A model generated the notes under the pieces. The model was not told the DNA's origin and made no database searches. It worked only from the letters and a program-made list of their open reading frames with translations. Both the position numbers and the translations under genes were made by a program. A DNA stretch of 39,542 bases from Labilithrix sp. (GTDB lineage: Bacteria; Myxococcota_A; Polyangia; Polyangiales; Polyangiaceae), in contig JAHBWA010000079.1 of the NCBI GenBank assembly GCA_019637195.1, positions 1-39,542 on the forward strand. Direction: 5' to 3'. Of the stretch, positions 24,092 through 33,267 are shown piece by piece; position 1 is the stretch's first letter; each line of letters begins with the position of its first letter.

Positions 24092-25743
24092 GCGTCCTCG
24101 CCGGCCGGCTTCTTCGCGCGGCTCTTGGCGTTCTTCGGTCCGCCCTTCGCGCGCGGCTCGCCCCTCGGCTCGTCGTCGTCCTCGCTCGCCGCGCCCTCGG
24201 TGCGGCGACGCCAGAGCGCGATGACGATCCCGAGCGCCGCGACGGTGCCGGGCATCATGAACAGGACGTAGCGGCGGACCGCGGCGCGATCGTCCTCGGT
24301 GATCCGGATCCCGGCGGGCACGGCCGTCCGGTCGGGCACGTCGAGGACCTGGGGCTTCGAGGCCAGCCAGGAGATCGCGCTCTCGACGAAGAGCGCGGCG
24401 CCGCGCAGGGGGAGCGGCTCGCGGAACGTGGGCGAGGTCAAGGGGCTCGCGCTCCCGAGGACCACCACGCGCGGGCCGTGCGGCGCCGACGGCGAGGTCT
24501 TCGCGCGCTCCGCCGCCATCGCCACCGGCAGCGGCCCGCCGAGATCGCCGGCCTTCTTCTCCGGCGCGTCTCTCCACTCGGACGCCCCCGAGATGTTCAC
24601 GAGCCCGAACGAGCGCTGCGACGTGAGGAGCAGATCCGCCGGGCTGGCGCTCCCGGGCTCCGTCACGCGGCGCATCGAGCGCGCGAAGTGGATCACGGTG
24701 CGCGGCACGTCGCGCTTCTCGTCGCCCTTGACCAGCGCCGCGGTGAGCGCGTGCGGGCGCGGCTGGACGACGAAGCGGATCCCGCCGGTCCCGGGGAACG
24801 CCAGCTCCGGCTCCTCCTCGATGACGAGATCCTCGTCGAGGGCGATCCCGAACGGCGCGAGCGCGCGATCGAGGTTCGGCGGCACGAGCCCGGTCTCGGT
24901 CGAGCCGGTGATCGGGCTGGTCGCGAGGAGGAGGTTGCCTCCGCCGAGGAGGTAGGTGCGGAGCCGCTCGGTCTCGTCGTTCGTGAAGCCGCCGCGCAGG
25001 CCGGCGACCACGACGACACTGCACGAGGCGAACGGCTCGGCGGCGTTGGGCGCGCCCGGATCGACGACGGTGAGCTCGTAGTTGTCCTTCTCGAGCACGT
25101 CCCGCAGCATCCCGGCGCCCTCGCGTCCGGGATCGTCCGGGCTCATCTCGCCGTGGCCGGTGGTGAAGCAGAGCTTCGCCTTCTCGGAGCCGAGCACGTT
25201 GCGGATCGCGCCGGTGAGCGCGCGCTCCTCCTTCGGCTTCACCTGCGTGTCGTCGCCGGCGGAGATCTCGACCATGTCCGACGTGGACAGGAACCAGTGC
25301 TTGTCGCCGCGCGCGACGACGACGATGGCGTCGGCGACGACGTGTCCCTGCTCCGTCCTCCCGGTCTCGATCTTGAAGCGCTTCTTGACGTCCTCCAGGG
25401 CGACGACGTCGCGGTCGGGGTCGACGTAGCGGATGTCGAGCTTGGTCGTCTCGGCCTGGTACGAGACGAGCAGTTGCTTGACGCTCTGCTCGAGCGGGTC
25501 GGCGGGGCCGAGGAGGACCCAGATCTGGATCGTCTCCGGCAGCTCGCGCAGGGTCTGGACGGTCGCCGGCGTCAGCGAGTAGCGCTTGTTCGACGTCCAG
25601 TCCCACCGCGTGAAGCGCCTCGTCGCCGCGACGTTGACGAGGACGACGACGATCATCGCGAGCGCGATCCCGACGAGGACCGACGCCTGCGCCGGATCCA
25701 CGCGCGGCAGGCCGAGGCGCTTCCTCTTCTTCCCGCCCGCCAT
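24088..25743 (-). CDS. GldG-like auxiliary protein of an ABC-2 transporter
   Basis: A 551-residue protein with an N-terminal membrane helix (about 19-40), a large extracytoplasmic region and a C-terminal helix (about 498-517) followed by a Lys/Ala/Glu-rich cytoplasmic tail. RYSLTPATVQTLRELPETIQIWVLLGPADP is split over the first part of the soluble domain and is the hallmark of the GldG/'ABC-type uncharacterised transport system' family. CFTTGHGEMSPDD and the GGGNLLLATSP segment are also typical. GldG was named for gliding in Bacteroidetes, but homologues are widespread and mostly uncharacterised. ATG 25743 shares one base with the permease stop (TGATG), and the next gene overlaps by four bases, so this is the middle of a coupled operon. 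Confidence 0.87.
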   Translation of the reverse strand: MAGGKKRKRLGLPRVDPAQASVLVGIALAMIVVVLVNVAATRRFTRWDWTSNKRYSLTPATVQTLRELPETIQIWVLLGPADPLEQSVKQLLVSYQAETTKLDIRYVDPDRDVVALEDVKKRFKIETGRTEQGHVVADAIVVVARGDKHWFLSTSDMVEISAGDDTQVKPKEERALTGAIRNVLGSEKAKLCFTTGHGEMSPDDPGREGAGMLRDVLEKDNYELTVVDPGAPNAAEPFASCSVVVVAGLRGGFTNDETERLRTYLLGGGNLLLATSPITGSTETGLVPPNLDRALAPFGIALDEDLVIEEEPELAFPGTGGIRFVVQPRPHALTAALVKGDEKRDVPRTVIHFARSMRRVTEPGSASPADLLLTSQRSFGLVNISGASEWRDAPEKKAGDLGGPLPVAMAAERAKTSPSAPHGPRVVVLGSASPLTSPTFREPLPLRGAALFVESAISWLASKPQVLDVPDRTAVPAGIRITEDDRAAVRRYVLFMMPGTVAALGIVIALWRRRTEGAASEDDDEPRGEPRAKGGPKNAKSRAKKPAGEDA

Positions 25744-26492
25744 CAGCCCCACCTCCACGCGTCGACCGCGCGCACCGTCACGAAGAGCGGCAAGACCACG
25801 AGCGATCCGTAGAAGACGAGCCGGCGGGAGTCGACGACGCCGGACGCGAAGTCGTTCATGTGCGCCCAGACGGAGACGTGCGAGCAGACGTCGTGCATCA
25901 CGGTCCCCTCGCGGGTGACGAACTCGCCGACGCCGAGGATGAAGAGCGCGAGGATGACCGTCGCCGTCAGGACGAGCGCGAGGAACTGGCTCTTCGTGAT
26001 CGCGCTCATCAGCAGACCGAGCGAGAGGTAGCCCGCGCCGACGAGGAGCACGCCGAGGTAGGCCGAGGCCGCGACGTTCCAGTCGATGTCGCCGGTCTGC
26101 CGGAGGATCACCAGATAGAGCACCGTGGGGATCCACATCGCGAGGTACGTGGTCACGACCGCGGCGTACTTCGCGAGGACGACGCCGACGCTCGAGACCG
26201 GCGCCGTCATCAAGGACTCGATCGTCCCGCTCCGGCGCTCCTCCGCGAAGAGGCGCATCGTCATCGGCGGGACGAGGAGGAAGAGCACCAGGTAGAGCAG
26301 GACGGTGTTGCCGAAGAACGCCTGGAGGGGCGTCTGATCGCTGATCTGCTGCCCGGCGCTCGCGAAGTGATCGACGAGGAGGAAGAAGTGCATCCCCTGA
26401 ACGAGGAGGAACACCGTGATCAGCACCCACGCGAGCGGCGTGACGAAGAACGCGAAGAGCTCGCGCTTGTAGATCGGCCAGAAGCTCCTCAC
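25743..26492 (-). CDS. ABC-2 family transporter permease (GldF-like)
   Basis: A 249-residue integral-membrane protein with about six hydrophobic helices. It starts with WPIYKRELFAFFVTPLAWVL and contains FAEERRSGTIESLMTAPVS, the coupling region shared by ABC-2 permeases of the GldF/NatB group. It should form the membrane channel with the ATPase encoded just upstream. The start is GTG 26492, overlapping the ATPase stop as GTGA; the stop shares one base with the GldG-like start. The substrate is unknown. Confidence 0.9.
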   Translation of the reverse strand: MRSFWPIYKRELFAFFVTPLAWVLITVFLLVQGMHFFLLVDHFASAGQQISDQTPLQAFFGNTVLLYLVLFLLVPPMTMRLFAEERRSGTIESLMTAPVSSVGVVLAKYAAVVTTYLAMWIPTVLYLVILRQTGDIDWNVAASAYLGVLLVGAGYLSLGLLMSAITKSQFLALVLTATVILALFILGVGEFVTREGTVMHDVCSHVSVWAHMNDFASGVVDSRRLVFYGSLVVLPLFVTVRAVDAWRWG

Positions 26493-27466
26493 GAGGCGTC
26501 CTCCTCGCTCGGCCCGGCGGCCCCCGTGAGCTCGCCGAACAGCTCCTCCAGCGAGCTCTTCACCGGGCTCGCCTCGCGGACGAAGAGGCCCGCGCCGACG
26601 AGCGCGCCGACGGCCTCCTCGGTCGCGCGCGCGGCGCTCGCCTCGTCGAGCTTCTTCTGCCAGACGCAGCGCACCCCGTGCACGCCGTCGTCCGAGCGGC
26701 GGGCCGCGGGGACGGCCTTCGCGATCCCGTCCACGGCGCGGAGCGCCGCGAGCGCCGCGTCGAGGTCACCGCGGACGACGACGCCGAGCCCGGCGGAGCG
26801 GCGCTTCTTCGCGAGCTCGTCCATCGTCCCCGCGGCGACGAGCTTGCCGCCCGCGATGACGACGACGCGGCTGCAGCTCGCCTCGACCTCGCTCAGGATG
26901 TGGGTCGAGAGCAGGACCGTGTGCTCCTTGCCGAGCTCGCGGATCACCTCGCGGACGTCGCGGATCTGGTTCGGATCGAGCCCGGCGGTCGGCTCGTCGA
27001 GCACGAGCAGCGGCGGGCGGGCGACCAGGGCGTCGGCGAGGCCGACGCGCTGCCGGTAGCCCTTCGACAGGTGCCCGATGACGACGTTGGCGACGTCGCG
27101 CACGTTCGCCTTGCCCATCGCGTCCCCGACGGCCCGCTTGCGCTCCGCGCGGGGCACGCGCTTCAGCTCGGCGCGGAACGTCAGGTACTCGGCGACGCGC
27201 ATCTCCGGGTAGTGCGGGACCGCCTCCGGCATGTAGCCGAGCTTCTGCCGCGCCTCGAAGCTCTCGGTCGTGATGTCGTGGCCGGCGACCTTCACGGCGC
27301 CGCTCGTCAGCCCGAGGAAGCCCGCGATGACGCGAAGCGTGGTGCTCTTGCCGGCGCCGTTCGGTCCGAGGAAGCCCACGACCTCGCCCCGGTCGACCTC
27401 GAACGACAGGTCGTCGACCGCGACCTTCGAGCCGTACCGCTTCACGAGGTGCTGAACGGAGATCAT
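26489..27466 (-). CDS. ABC transporter ATP-binding protein (GldA-like)
   Basis: A 325-residue ATPase. Walker A is GPNGAGKST (34-42), the signature is LSKGYRQRVGLA, Walker B with the catalytic Glu is LLVLDEPTAGLDP, and the switch His is in LLSTHILSEVEA. The C-terminal 90 residues form the extra domain usual in ABC-2 exporter ATPases. It is the first gene of the ATPase - permease - GldG - DUF4340 operon, and its promoter should lie in the 114 bases between ATG 27466 and the upstream kinase gene's stop, where I found no clear consensus. Confidence 0.93.
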   Translation of the reverse strand: MISVQHLVKRYGSKVAVDDLSFEVDRGEVVGFLGPNGAGKSTTLRVIAGFLGLTSGAVKVAGHDITTESFEARQKLGYMPEAVPHYPEMRVAEYLTFRAELKRVPRAERKRAVGDAMGKANVRDVANVVIGHLSKGYRQRVGLADALVARPPLLVLDEPTAGLDPNQIRDVREVIRELGKEHTVLLSTHILSEVEASCSRVVVIAGGKLVAAGTMDELAKKRRSAGLGVVVRGDLDAALAALRAVDGIAKAVPAARRSDDGVHGVRCVWQKKLDEASAARATEEAVGALVGAGLFVREASPVKSSLEELFGELTGAAGPSEEDAS

Positions 27467-27580
27467 CGTAACGAACCCGACCCGGGCGCCGTGGCCGCCG
27501 AAGGCCAGCGTCTCGGGCTGCTCGCCTTCCTACCACGAGGACGACGGCGCGCGCACGTCCGAGACCGAGCGGCCGCGAGA

Positions 27581-29536
27581 TCAGGCGAGCGTGAAGTAGA
27601 TGCACGCGCCGTCCGGCGACGCCTCCGCCCAGGCTCGCCCGCCGTGGCGCCCGACGATCCGGCGCACCGTGGCGAGGCCGATGCCCGTGCCCTCGAACTC
27701 GCTCTGGGCGTGGAGCCGCTGGAAGGGACGAAAGAGCTTGTCCACCCGGGTCATGTCGAAGCCGACGCCGTTGTCGCGGACGAAGAACGCGCGCGCGCCG
27801 TCGACGACGGTGGCGCCGACCGTGATCTTCGTCCGTTCACGCTTCGCGCTGAACTTCCAGGCGTTGCCCATGAGGTTCTCGAGGACCGCGCGGAGCAGGC
27901 TCTTGTCGCCCTCGACCTCGATCCCGTCCTCCACGTCGATGTCCGCGGGGCGGCCGGGCTCCCGCCCAGCGAGCTCACGCCCGACGATGCGCGCGAGCTC
28001 GCTCAGGTCCACCTGCCCGCGCCGGAGCTCCGCCCGCGTCACGCGCGAGAGCGTGAGGAGATCGTCGATGAGCTCGCGCATGCGGGCGGTCGCGCCGTAG
28101 ACGCGCGCGAGGTGCTGGCGCCCGACCTCCTCGAGCAGGTGGCCCTGGTCCTCCTCGAGCGCCCGGGAGAACCCCTCGATCGCGCGGAGCGGCGCGCGGA
28201 GATCGTGCGACACGGAGTAGCTGAACGCCTCGAGCTCGCTGTTGGCGACCGCGAGCTCCGCGTTCTTGCGCTCGAGCTCCGCGAGCAGCTCGGCGCGCGC
28301 CTCGGCGAGGGCCTCGGCCGCCCGCGCCTCGGCGAGCGTGAGCTCACGGGCGAGGCGGGCGTCGCGTTCGCGCGCCCCCTCCTCCTCGGCTTGCTTGCGC
28401 CGGAGCTGCGCGCGGATGCGCGCGACGAGCAGCGGTCCGGGCGTGGTCCGGGATACGACCTCGTCCACGCCCGCGGCGAGGCAGTCGATCGCGAGCCGCG
28501 AGTCGCTGTCGGACGCGGTCAGCGCCAGAATCGCGCCGGGCCGCGAGAGCGCCGCGCGGATCGCCTTGCAGCCGGCGGCCTCCGACGTGACCTCGACGAC
28601 GACGCACGCCGGCGTCTCGACGCCGGCGAGCAGGACGGCGTCCTCCGGCGTCGGCGCGAACGCGACGTCGAAGGCCTCGCTCCGGAGCGACGCCGTCAGG
28701 TGCTGGATCCCCGCCCCCACGACGACGAGCTTGTTGGCCGCGAGGGCGCTGCGCACCGAGGCCTTCGGCCCGGACGCCGTCGCCAGGAGCGAGGCGACGC
28801 GCGCGACGACCTCGGCCGGAGGGGTCCGCTTGTCGAGGTACGCGTCGACGCCCGCCTCGAACGCGCCCATCTCGCTGCCCGGCATGTCCGACGCCGTGAT
28901 CATGATGCACGGCGTGTGGCGGAGCGCGGCGTCGAGCCGGAGCCGCCGGATGACGGTCACGCCGTCGATGCCGGGGAGCTGGCCGTCCACGATCACGAGC
29001 GCGGGGCGCATGACCGCCGCCTTCTGGAGCCCTTCCTCGCCCGACTCGGCGATGATCGCGCGGTAGCCCGCCGCCTCGAGCGCCTCACGGATCGCCTCGC
29101 GAAAGGAGACGCTGTCGTCGATGACGAGGATGGTCGCGCGGTCGGGCGGCGCGCTCGACCGACTCTCCTCGGCGAGCTCCCGCGCACGCGCGACGACGTA
29201 CGAGAGCACGTACGGCTTGCCCGCGTACTCGTCGGCCCCGGTGGAGAGCCCGCGCACGCGATCGCGCACCTCCGCCTCGGAGGAGAGCAGCATCACCGGC
29301 GTCCGACCTTGTTCGTCGTCCGACGCGCGGATCTCGCAGAGGAGCTCGACGCCGTCGCCGTCGCCCAGCCGGACATCGAGGATCGCGACGTCGAACCTCC
29401 CGCCAGCGAGGGCCGCGCGCGCCTCGGCCGCCGAGCCGCAGCCGACGACGTCGAAGCCGGCGGCGTCGAGGCCCTCGACGAGATCCATGCGGACCGTCAG
29501 GCTGTCGTCGACGACGAGCGCCCTCCAGCGGGTCAT
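27581..29536 (-). CDS. Soluble hybrid histidine kinase with three N-terminal receiver domains
   Basis: A 651-residue cytoplasmic protein with no membrane helix. REC1 (about 5-120) has the acidic pair DD (10-11), phospho-acceptor Asp54 in ILDVRL and Lys107. REC2 (about 134-252) has IDD, Asp184 in IVDGQLPG and Lys236. A third REC-like domain (about 267-378) lacks the acidic pair and has VVVEVTSE at the acceptor site, so it appears degenerate. A coiled coil (about 380-435) leads to HisKA with His444 in SVSHDLRAPLRAIEGF, then the HATPase domain with NLMGNAWKFS, DNGVGFDM and GTGIGLAT. It is the last gene of the chemosensory operon and overlaps cheB as ATGA. It is probably the output protein, receiving phosphate from the CheA-like kinase and passing a signal to an unlinked partner. 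Confidence 0.92.
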   Translation of the reverse strand: MTRWRALVVDDSLTVRMDLVEGLDAAGFDVVGCGSAAEARAALAGGRFDVAILDVRLGDGDGVELLCEIRASDDEQGRTPVMLLSSEAEVRDRVRGLSTGADEYAGKPYVLSYVVARARELAEESRSSAPPDRATILVIDDSVSFREAIREALEAAGYRAIIAESGEEGLQKAAVMRPALVIVDGQLPGIDGVTVIRRLRLDAALRHTPCIMITASDMPGSEMGAFEAGVDAYLDKRTPPAEVVARVASLLATASGPKASVRSALAANKLVVVGAGIQHLTASLRSEAFDVAFAPTPEDAVLLAGVETPACVVVEVTSEAAGCKAIRAALSRPGAILALTASDSDSRLAIDCLAAGVDEVVSRTTPGPLLVARIRAQLRRKQAEEEGARERDARLARELTLAEARAAEALAEARAELLAELERKNAELAVANSELEAFSYSVSHDLRAPLRAIEGFSRALEEDQGHLLEEVGRQHLARVYGATARMRELIDDLLTLSRVTRAELRRGQVDLSELARIVGRELAGREPGRPADIDVEDGIEVEGDKSLLRAVLENLMGNAWKFSAKRERTKITVGATVVDGARAFFVRDNGVGFDMTRVDKLFRPFQRLHAQSEFEGTGIGLATVRRIVGRHGGRAWAEASPDGACIYFTLA

Positions 29537-30600
29537 CGCTTACCTCCGCCGGCCATTCGCCCGAGCGTCGGCCCGATGGCGTCGAGCGGCAAGACCGCCG
29601 CGGCCGCGTCGATCTCGACGGCGGCGCGCGGCATGCCGTAGATGACCGAGCTCGCTTCGTCCTGCGCGATCGTGTGACCGCCGGCGCGCCGGATCGCGAG
29701 GAGCCCTTCGGCGCCGTCGCGCCCCATCCCGGTGAGGAGCACCCCGACCGCGTCCGCGCCGACGTCCGCGGCCACCGACTCGAAGAGCACGTCGACCGAC
29801 GGCCTACAGGAGTGCCGCTCCGGCCCGGTGGCGAGCCGGAGCCTCCCTTCACGGATCGTCAGGTGTTTACCGGCCGGCGCCATGAAGACGCGCGGGGGCC
29901 CATCGAAGAGCGCTTCACCGTCTGTCGCGAAGACGACGCGGTGCGGGCTCTGGGCGTCGAGCCAGTCGGCGAGGGTGGCGTCGAACGGCTCCCCGATGTG
30001 GAGGACGAGCACCACCGAGACCCGAAAGCCCACGGGGAGATCCGTCAACAAGCGCCGGACGGCTCCGGGGCCGCCGGTCGACGCGCCGACCGCGACGAGG
30101 CGAACCGACGCAGCGCGCGACGGGGGCGGCGGCGACACGGCGGGGAAGCTCGGCGTGCTCGAAGGCCGGAGGCGTCCGCGCGGGTGCGTCACGACCTTGA
30201 TGCGCGCCGCGATGCGGAGGACGAACTTGAGCCGATCCGCCCACGCCGCGTCGGCGGCCGTGGTCGGCTTCGGCACGACGTCGACGGCGCCCGCCGCGAT
30301 GGCGTCGTACGTGCGGAACACCTCACCGCGGTTCATCGACGCCGACACGATGACGATCGGCGTCGGACAATACGCCATGATCCACTCGGTGGCCGCGAGC
30401 CCGCTCATCACGGGGAGCATCATGTCCATCGTGACCACGTCGGGGCGGTGACGCTCGCAGAGCTCGATCGCCTGGCGCCCGTTCGCCGCCTGCGCGACGA
30501 CCTCGAACGCGGGATCGGCCTCCAGGAGCTCGACGATGTGCATACGCACGGTGATGGAGTCATCCACGACGAGCACGCGGGTCTTCGCTGACGCGGTCAT
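29533..30600 (-). CDS. cheB: CheB-type receptor methylesterase / response regulator
   Basis: A 355-residue two-domain protein that removes methyl groups from chemoreceptor glutamates, giving adaptation. The receiver domain (about 7-125) has VVDDS, phospho-acceptor Asp59 in TMDMMLP and KP at 111-112. After a Pro/Ser-rich linker (about 140-165), the esterase domain has Ser174 in AVGASTGGPGA, His201 in VLVLHIGEPF and the Asp in LLTGMGRDGAEG, forming the Ser-His-Asp triad. ATG 30600 overlaps the upstream cheA stop by four bases. It corresponds to WspF by position in the operon. Confidence 0.95.
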   Translation of the reverse strand: MTASAKTRVLVVDDSITVRMHIVELLEADPAFEVVAQAANGRQAIELCERHRPDVVTMDMMLPVMSGLAATEWIMAYCPTPIVIVSASMNRGEVFRTYDAIAAGAVDVVPKPTTAADAAWADRLKFVLRIAARIKVVTHPRGRLRPSSTPSFPAVSPPPPSRAASVRLVAVGASTGGPGAVRRLLTDLPVGFRVSVVLVLHIGEPFDATLADWLDAQSPHRVVFATDGEALFDGPPRVFMAPAGKHLTIREGRLRLATGPERHSCRPSVDVLFESVAADVGADAVGVLLTGMGRDGAEGLLAIRRAGGHTIAQDEASSVIYGMPRAAVEIDAAAAVLPLDAIGPTLGRMAGGGKR

Positions 30601-32741
30601 CCGATCAACCTCCGTACGGCGTCGAGGAACTCGTCCTGCGCGAACTCCCCCTTCACGATATACGCGCGCGCCCCGACCTCGAGACCTCGGCGCCTGTCCT
30701 CGGGCGAGGCGCGCGAGGTCACGAGGACGGCGGGCGTCGCCGACAGGACCGGGTCCGCGCGCATCTTGGCGATGAGCTCGAGCCCGCTCATACCGGGCAT
30801 CTCGACGTCGACGACGAAGAGCGAGAACGCGCGCTCGCGCGCGTTCTCGAGGGCCTCTTCGGCCGACGCCGCGGTCGTCACCTCGTAGCCGGCCGCGTCG
30901 AGGATGCTCCGCTCGAGCATCCGCGACGTGAGCGAGTCGTCGACCACGAGGACGCTCTTCTTCGCCGGCGCGACCGCGGACCGCGGCTCGCCCGGCAACC
31001 GACGGACGGCCTCCACGAGCAAGCGTGGCTCGAGCGCGAGCCGTGGGTCGCCCTCGCCGTCGAGCGAGGCGCCCACGACGACCGCGTCCGCCACGGCCGG
31101 CGCGGGCACCGGTAGGACGACCGCGCTCGCCACGCCGAGGACGCGATCCACGCCCAGCGCGGCGCGCGCTCCGCCGATCTCGAGCAACACCACCGTCCGC
31201 GTGTCGCTCGGCGCGCTCGTCGCGGCTGGAACCCCGAGGACCCGCGCCAGGGACGCGAAGCGCACCGCCTCTCCCGCCTCCGACAGCGCGTCCCCCTCGG
31301 GCGAACGCACGACGTCGCCGTCTGTGACGCGCGCCGTGCGGCTGACGGCGTCGAGCGGGATCGTCGCGACGACGCCGCCCGCCTGTACGACCAGCGCAGG
31401 CGCGGCCGTCATCGACACCGGGACGTCGAGCTCGAACTCGGTCCCGCGGCCTGGCTCGGTACGAACGACGAGCTCGCCGCGGAGGCGCTCGACGACGGTG
31501 CCCACGACCTGGAGACCGACGCCCCTCCCGGCGAGCTCCGTCGCCGACGCCCGCGTCGTCACGCTCCGGCGCATCGCCAGCCGCACGAGGGCGCCGGCGT
31601 CCATCGCGCTCGCCGACGACGCGGGGGCCAGCCCTCCGGCGACCGCGGCCGCCCGCAGCGCCGCGACGTCGATCCCTCGCCCGTCGTCGCGGCACGAGAC
31701 GCGCGCACGCGCGCCGCGGAGCTCGAAGCGGATCACGATGCGACCGACGGGGGGCTTCTCGGCGCGCAGGCGCTCGGCCTCCGGCTCGAGCGCGTGCGCG
31801 ATCGCGTTTCGGACGAGCTGGAGCAGCGCGTCGCGCAAGAGGCCGAGGACGCGCGCGTCGATGCGGAGCGCGCCGCCGTGGGTCTCGACGTCGACGCGCG
31901 GGCGCGTGTCCGGCCCATGTGCCGCGGCGGACGCCGCGTCGCGCGCCGCGCGCGCGAGCTCGGCGAAGAGCGTCGAGGCCGGGAGCAGGCGCAGGCTCCT
32001 CGCGTCCTCGAGCGCCTCGCGCGCGCGCCGCTCGGCGCCCTCGACGGCGCCGGCGAGGTCTTCTCGCTCGACGCGGAGCTCGACGCGAAGACGCTCGGCC
32101 GCGCCCATCGCCTCGTCCCAGTCGAGCGACGAGGGATCGGCGGCCCGCTTCGCGGCGGCGAGCCACTCCTCGAGCTTGCGCGCGGCGAGCTCGGCGCGCG
32201 CGAGGCCGCCCGTCTCCGCGCTGGCGACGCGAGCGCTCGCGAGGCGCGCGTGCACGTCGGCGATCGACGCGAGCACGCCGTCGACCTCGAGCAGATCGAG
32301 GCGGACCGACTCGGCGACCGGATCAGGCGGAGGGCGCGCGGCGGGCGCCTCCGGCTCGGACGCCGGCGACCTCGCCTCCGCGGCGGGACGAGGCTCCGGC
32401 GACGCCCCGGGCGCGCTTCGCGCTCCCAGGCTCGCGAGCTCCGCCGTGATCGCGTCGACGACGCCGAGGAGGACGCCGATCGCCGCGCGCTGGCTCGCGA
32501 GCTCGGCGCGCGCGAAGGGCGCGAGGAGCTCCTCGAGCCGATGCGCGAGCTTGGCGATCGCCTCGTGACCGACCACCCCGGCCGCCCCCTTCAAGGTGTG
32601 CGACGCGCGGAGCAGGCGCTCGACCGACGCGCTCGCGCCGCTCGCCGCCTCGAGCGACTCGAGCTCCAGGATCCCCTGGGAGAGCGCGTCGAGGATCTCG
32701 CGCGCCTCGATGCGAAAGTAGCGAAACGGGTCCTTCTCCAC
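30597..32741 (-). CDS. cheA: CheA-type hybrid kinase with C-terminal receiver (WspE-like)
   Basis: A 714-residue chemosensory kinase. The Hpt domain has His48 in RASHTLKGAAGVVGHE. A Pro/Ala/Glu-rich linker (about 105-145) follows with no recognisable P2 domain. The dimerisation and HATPase regions include LVRNAIAHALEPEAERL, DDGRGID and AGRGVGLQVV, and then a CheW-like domain. The C-terminal receiver (about 592-714) begins KSVLVVDDSLTSRM and has its acceptor Asp in VVDVEMPGMSG. The CheA-REC arrangement is that of WspE, FrzE and other non-flagellar systems, where the receiver acts as output or phosphate sink. ATG 32741 lies four bases past the stop of the preceding CheW gene. Confidence 0.94.
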   Translation of the reverse strand: MEKDPFRYFRIEAREILDALSQGILELESLEAASGASASVERLLRASHTLKGAAGVVGHEAIAKLAHRLEELLAPFARAELASQRAAIGVLLGVVDAITAELASLGARSAPGASPEPRPAAEARSPASEPEAPAARPPPDPVAESVRLDLLEVDGVLASIADVHARLASARVASAETGGLARAELAARKLEEWLAAAKRAADPSSLDWDEAMGAAERLRVELRVEREDLAGAVEGAERRAREALEDARSLRLLPASTLFAELARAARDAASAAAHGPDTRPRVDVETHGGALRIDARVLGLLRDALLQLVRNAIAHALEPEAERLRAEKPPVGRIVIRFELRGARARVSCRDDGRGIDVAALRAAAVAGGLAPASSASAMDAGALVRLAMRRSVTTRASATELAGRGVGLQVVGTVVERLRGELVVRTEPGRGTEFELDVPVSMTAAPALVVQAGGVVATIPLDAVSRTARVTDGDVVRSPEGDALSEAGEAVRFASLARVLGVPAATSAPSDTRTVVLLEIGGARAALGVDRVLGVASAVVLPVPAPAVADAVVVGASLDGEGDPRLALEPRLLVEAVRRLPGEPRSAVAPAKKSVLVVDDSLTSRMLERSILDAAGYEVTTAASAEEALENARERAFSLFVVDVEMPGMSGLELIAKMRADPVLSATPAVLVTSRASPEDRRRGLEVGARAYIVKGEFAQDEFLDAVRRLIG

Positions 32742-32745
32742 CGCG

Positions 32746-33267
32746 CTACTCCGGGTCCTTGGAGGCGGCGAATCGATCGAGCATCGACCCGAGGTCGAGC
32801 ACGCCCAGCGGGGCCGGCTCGCCCGCGAGGCGAGCGAGCCCCGCGACGTGACGACGCGCCCCCGGAGGCGCCGCGGCCACGTCGGCGTCCGCGACCACGA
32901 TCTGTCCGTCGAGCTCCTCGAAGGCGAGCGCCACCGGCCGCTTCCCGGCGGTGACCGCCAGCCACGCGAGCCGCTCCAGCCCGACCTCGTAGCCGAGGAG
33001 CGCCGGGAGCGAAAAGACGCCGACCAGCGCCCCGCGGATCCCCGCCAGACCGAGCTGCGCGTGCGCGCCCCCCGGCAGCGGGACGACGACCTTGCGCCGC
33101 GCGACGCTCGACAGCCCGCCGAGCAAGAGGACGTACGGATCGCCGCCGAGCCGAACCGCGAGCGCAGGGCGGCCGTCGTCCGCGCGCACGCCGGCGGGGA
33201 GCGCGAACGAGTGGTCGAACGCCTCGGCGAGCGCGCGCGCGCTGCCCGCGATGTCGCGATCGCTCAC
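32746..33267 (-). CDS. cheW: CheW-like coupling protein (second of two)
   Basis: A 173-residue protein with a single CheW-like SH3-type domain (about 25-165), starting after a short helical N-terminus. It contains GLAGIRGALVGVFSLPALLGY, the family's central 'G-x-x-xR-G-x-x-x-x-v-d-l' pattern in divergent form, and ends with LGVLDLGSMLDRF. It should link receptor to the CheA-like kinase. The start GTG 33267 overlaps the cheR stop as GTGA, so upstream in-frame residues are excluded. It occupies the WspD position. Confidence 0.85.
   Translation of the reverse strand: MSDRDIAGSARALAEAFDHSFALPAGVRADDGRPALAVRLGGDPYVLLLGGLSSVARRKVVVPLPGGAHAQLGLAGIRGALVGVFSLPALLGYEVGLERLAWLAVTAGKRPVALAFEELDGQIVVADADVAAAPPGARRHVAGLARLAGEPAPLGVLDLGSMLDRFAASKDPE

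Noticed and set aside
26678..29641. 987-codon plus-strand open frame opposite the ABC ATPase and hybrid kinase
   Set aside because: It spans two unrelated minus-strand genes and their intergenic gap, and its sequence is a charged repeat-like mixture; antisense frames stay open in very GC-rich DNA.
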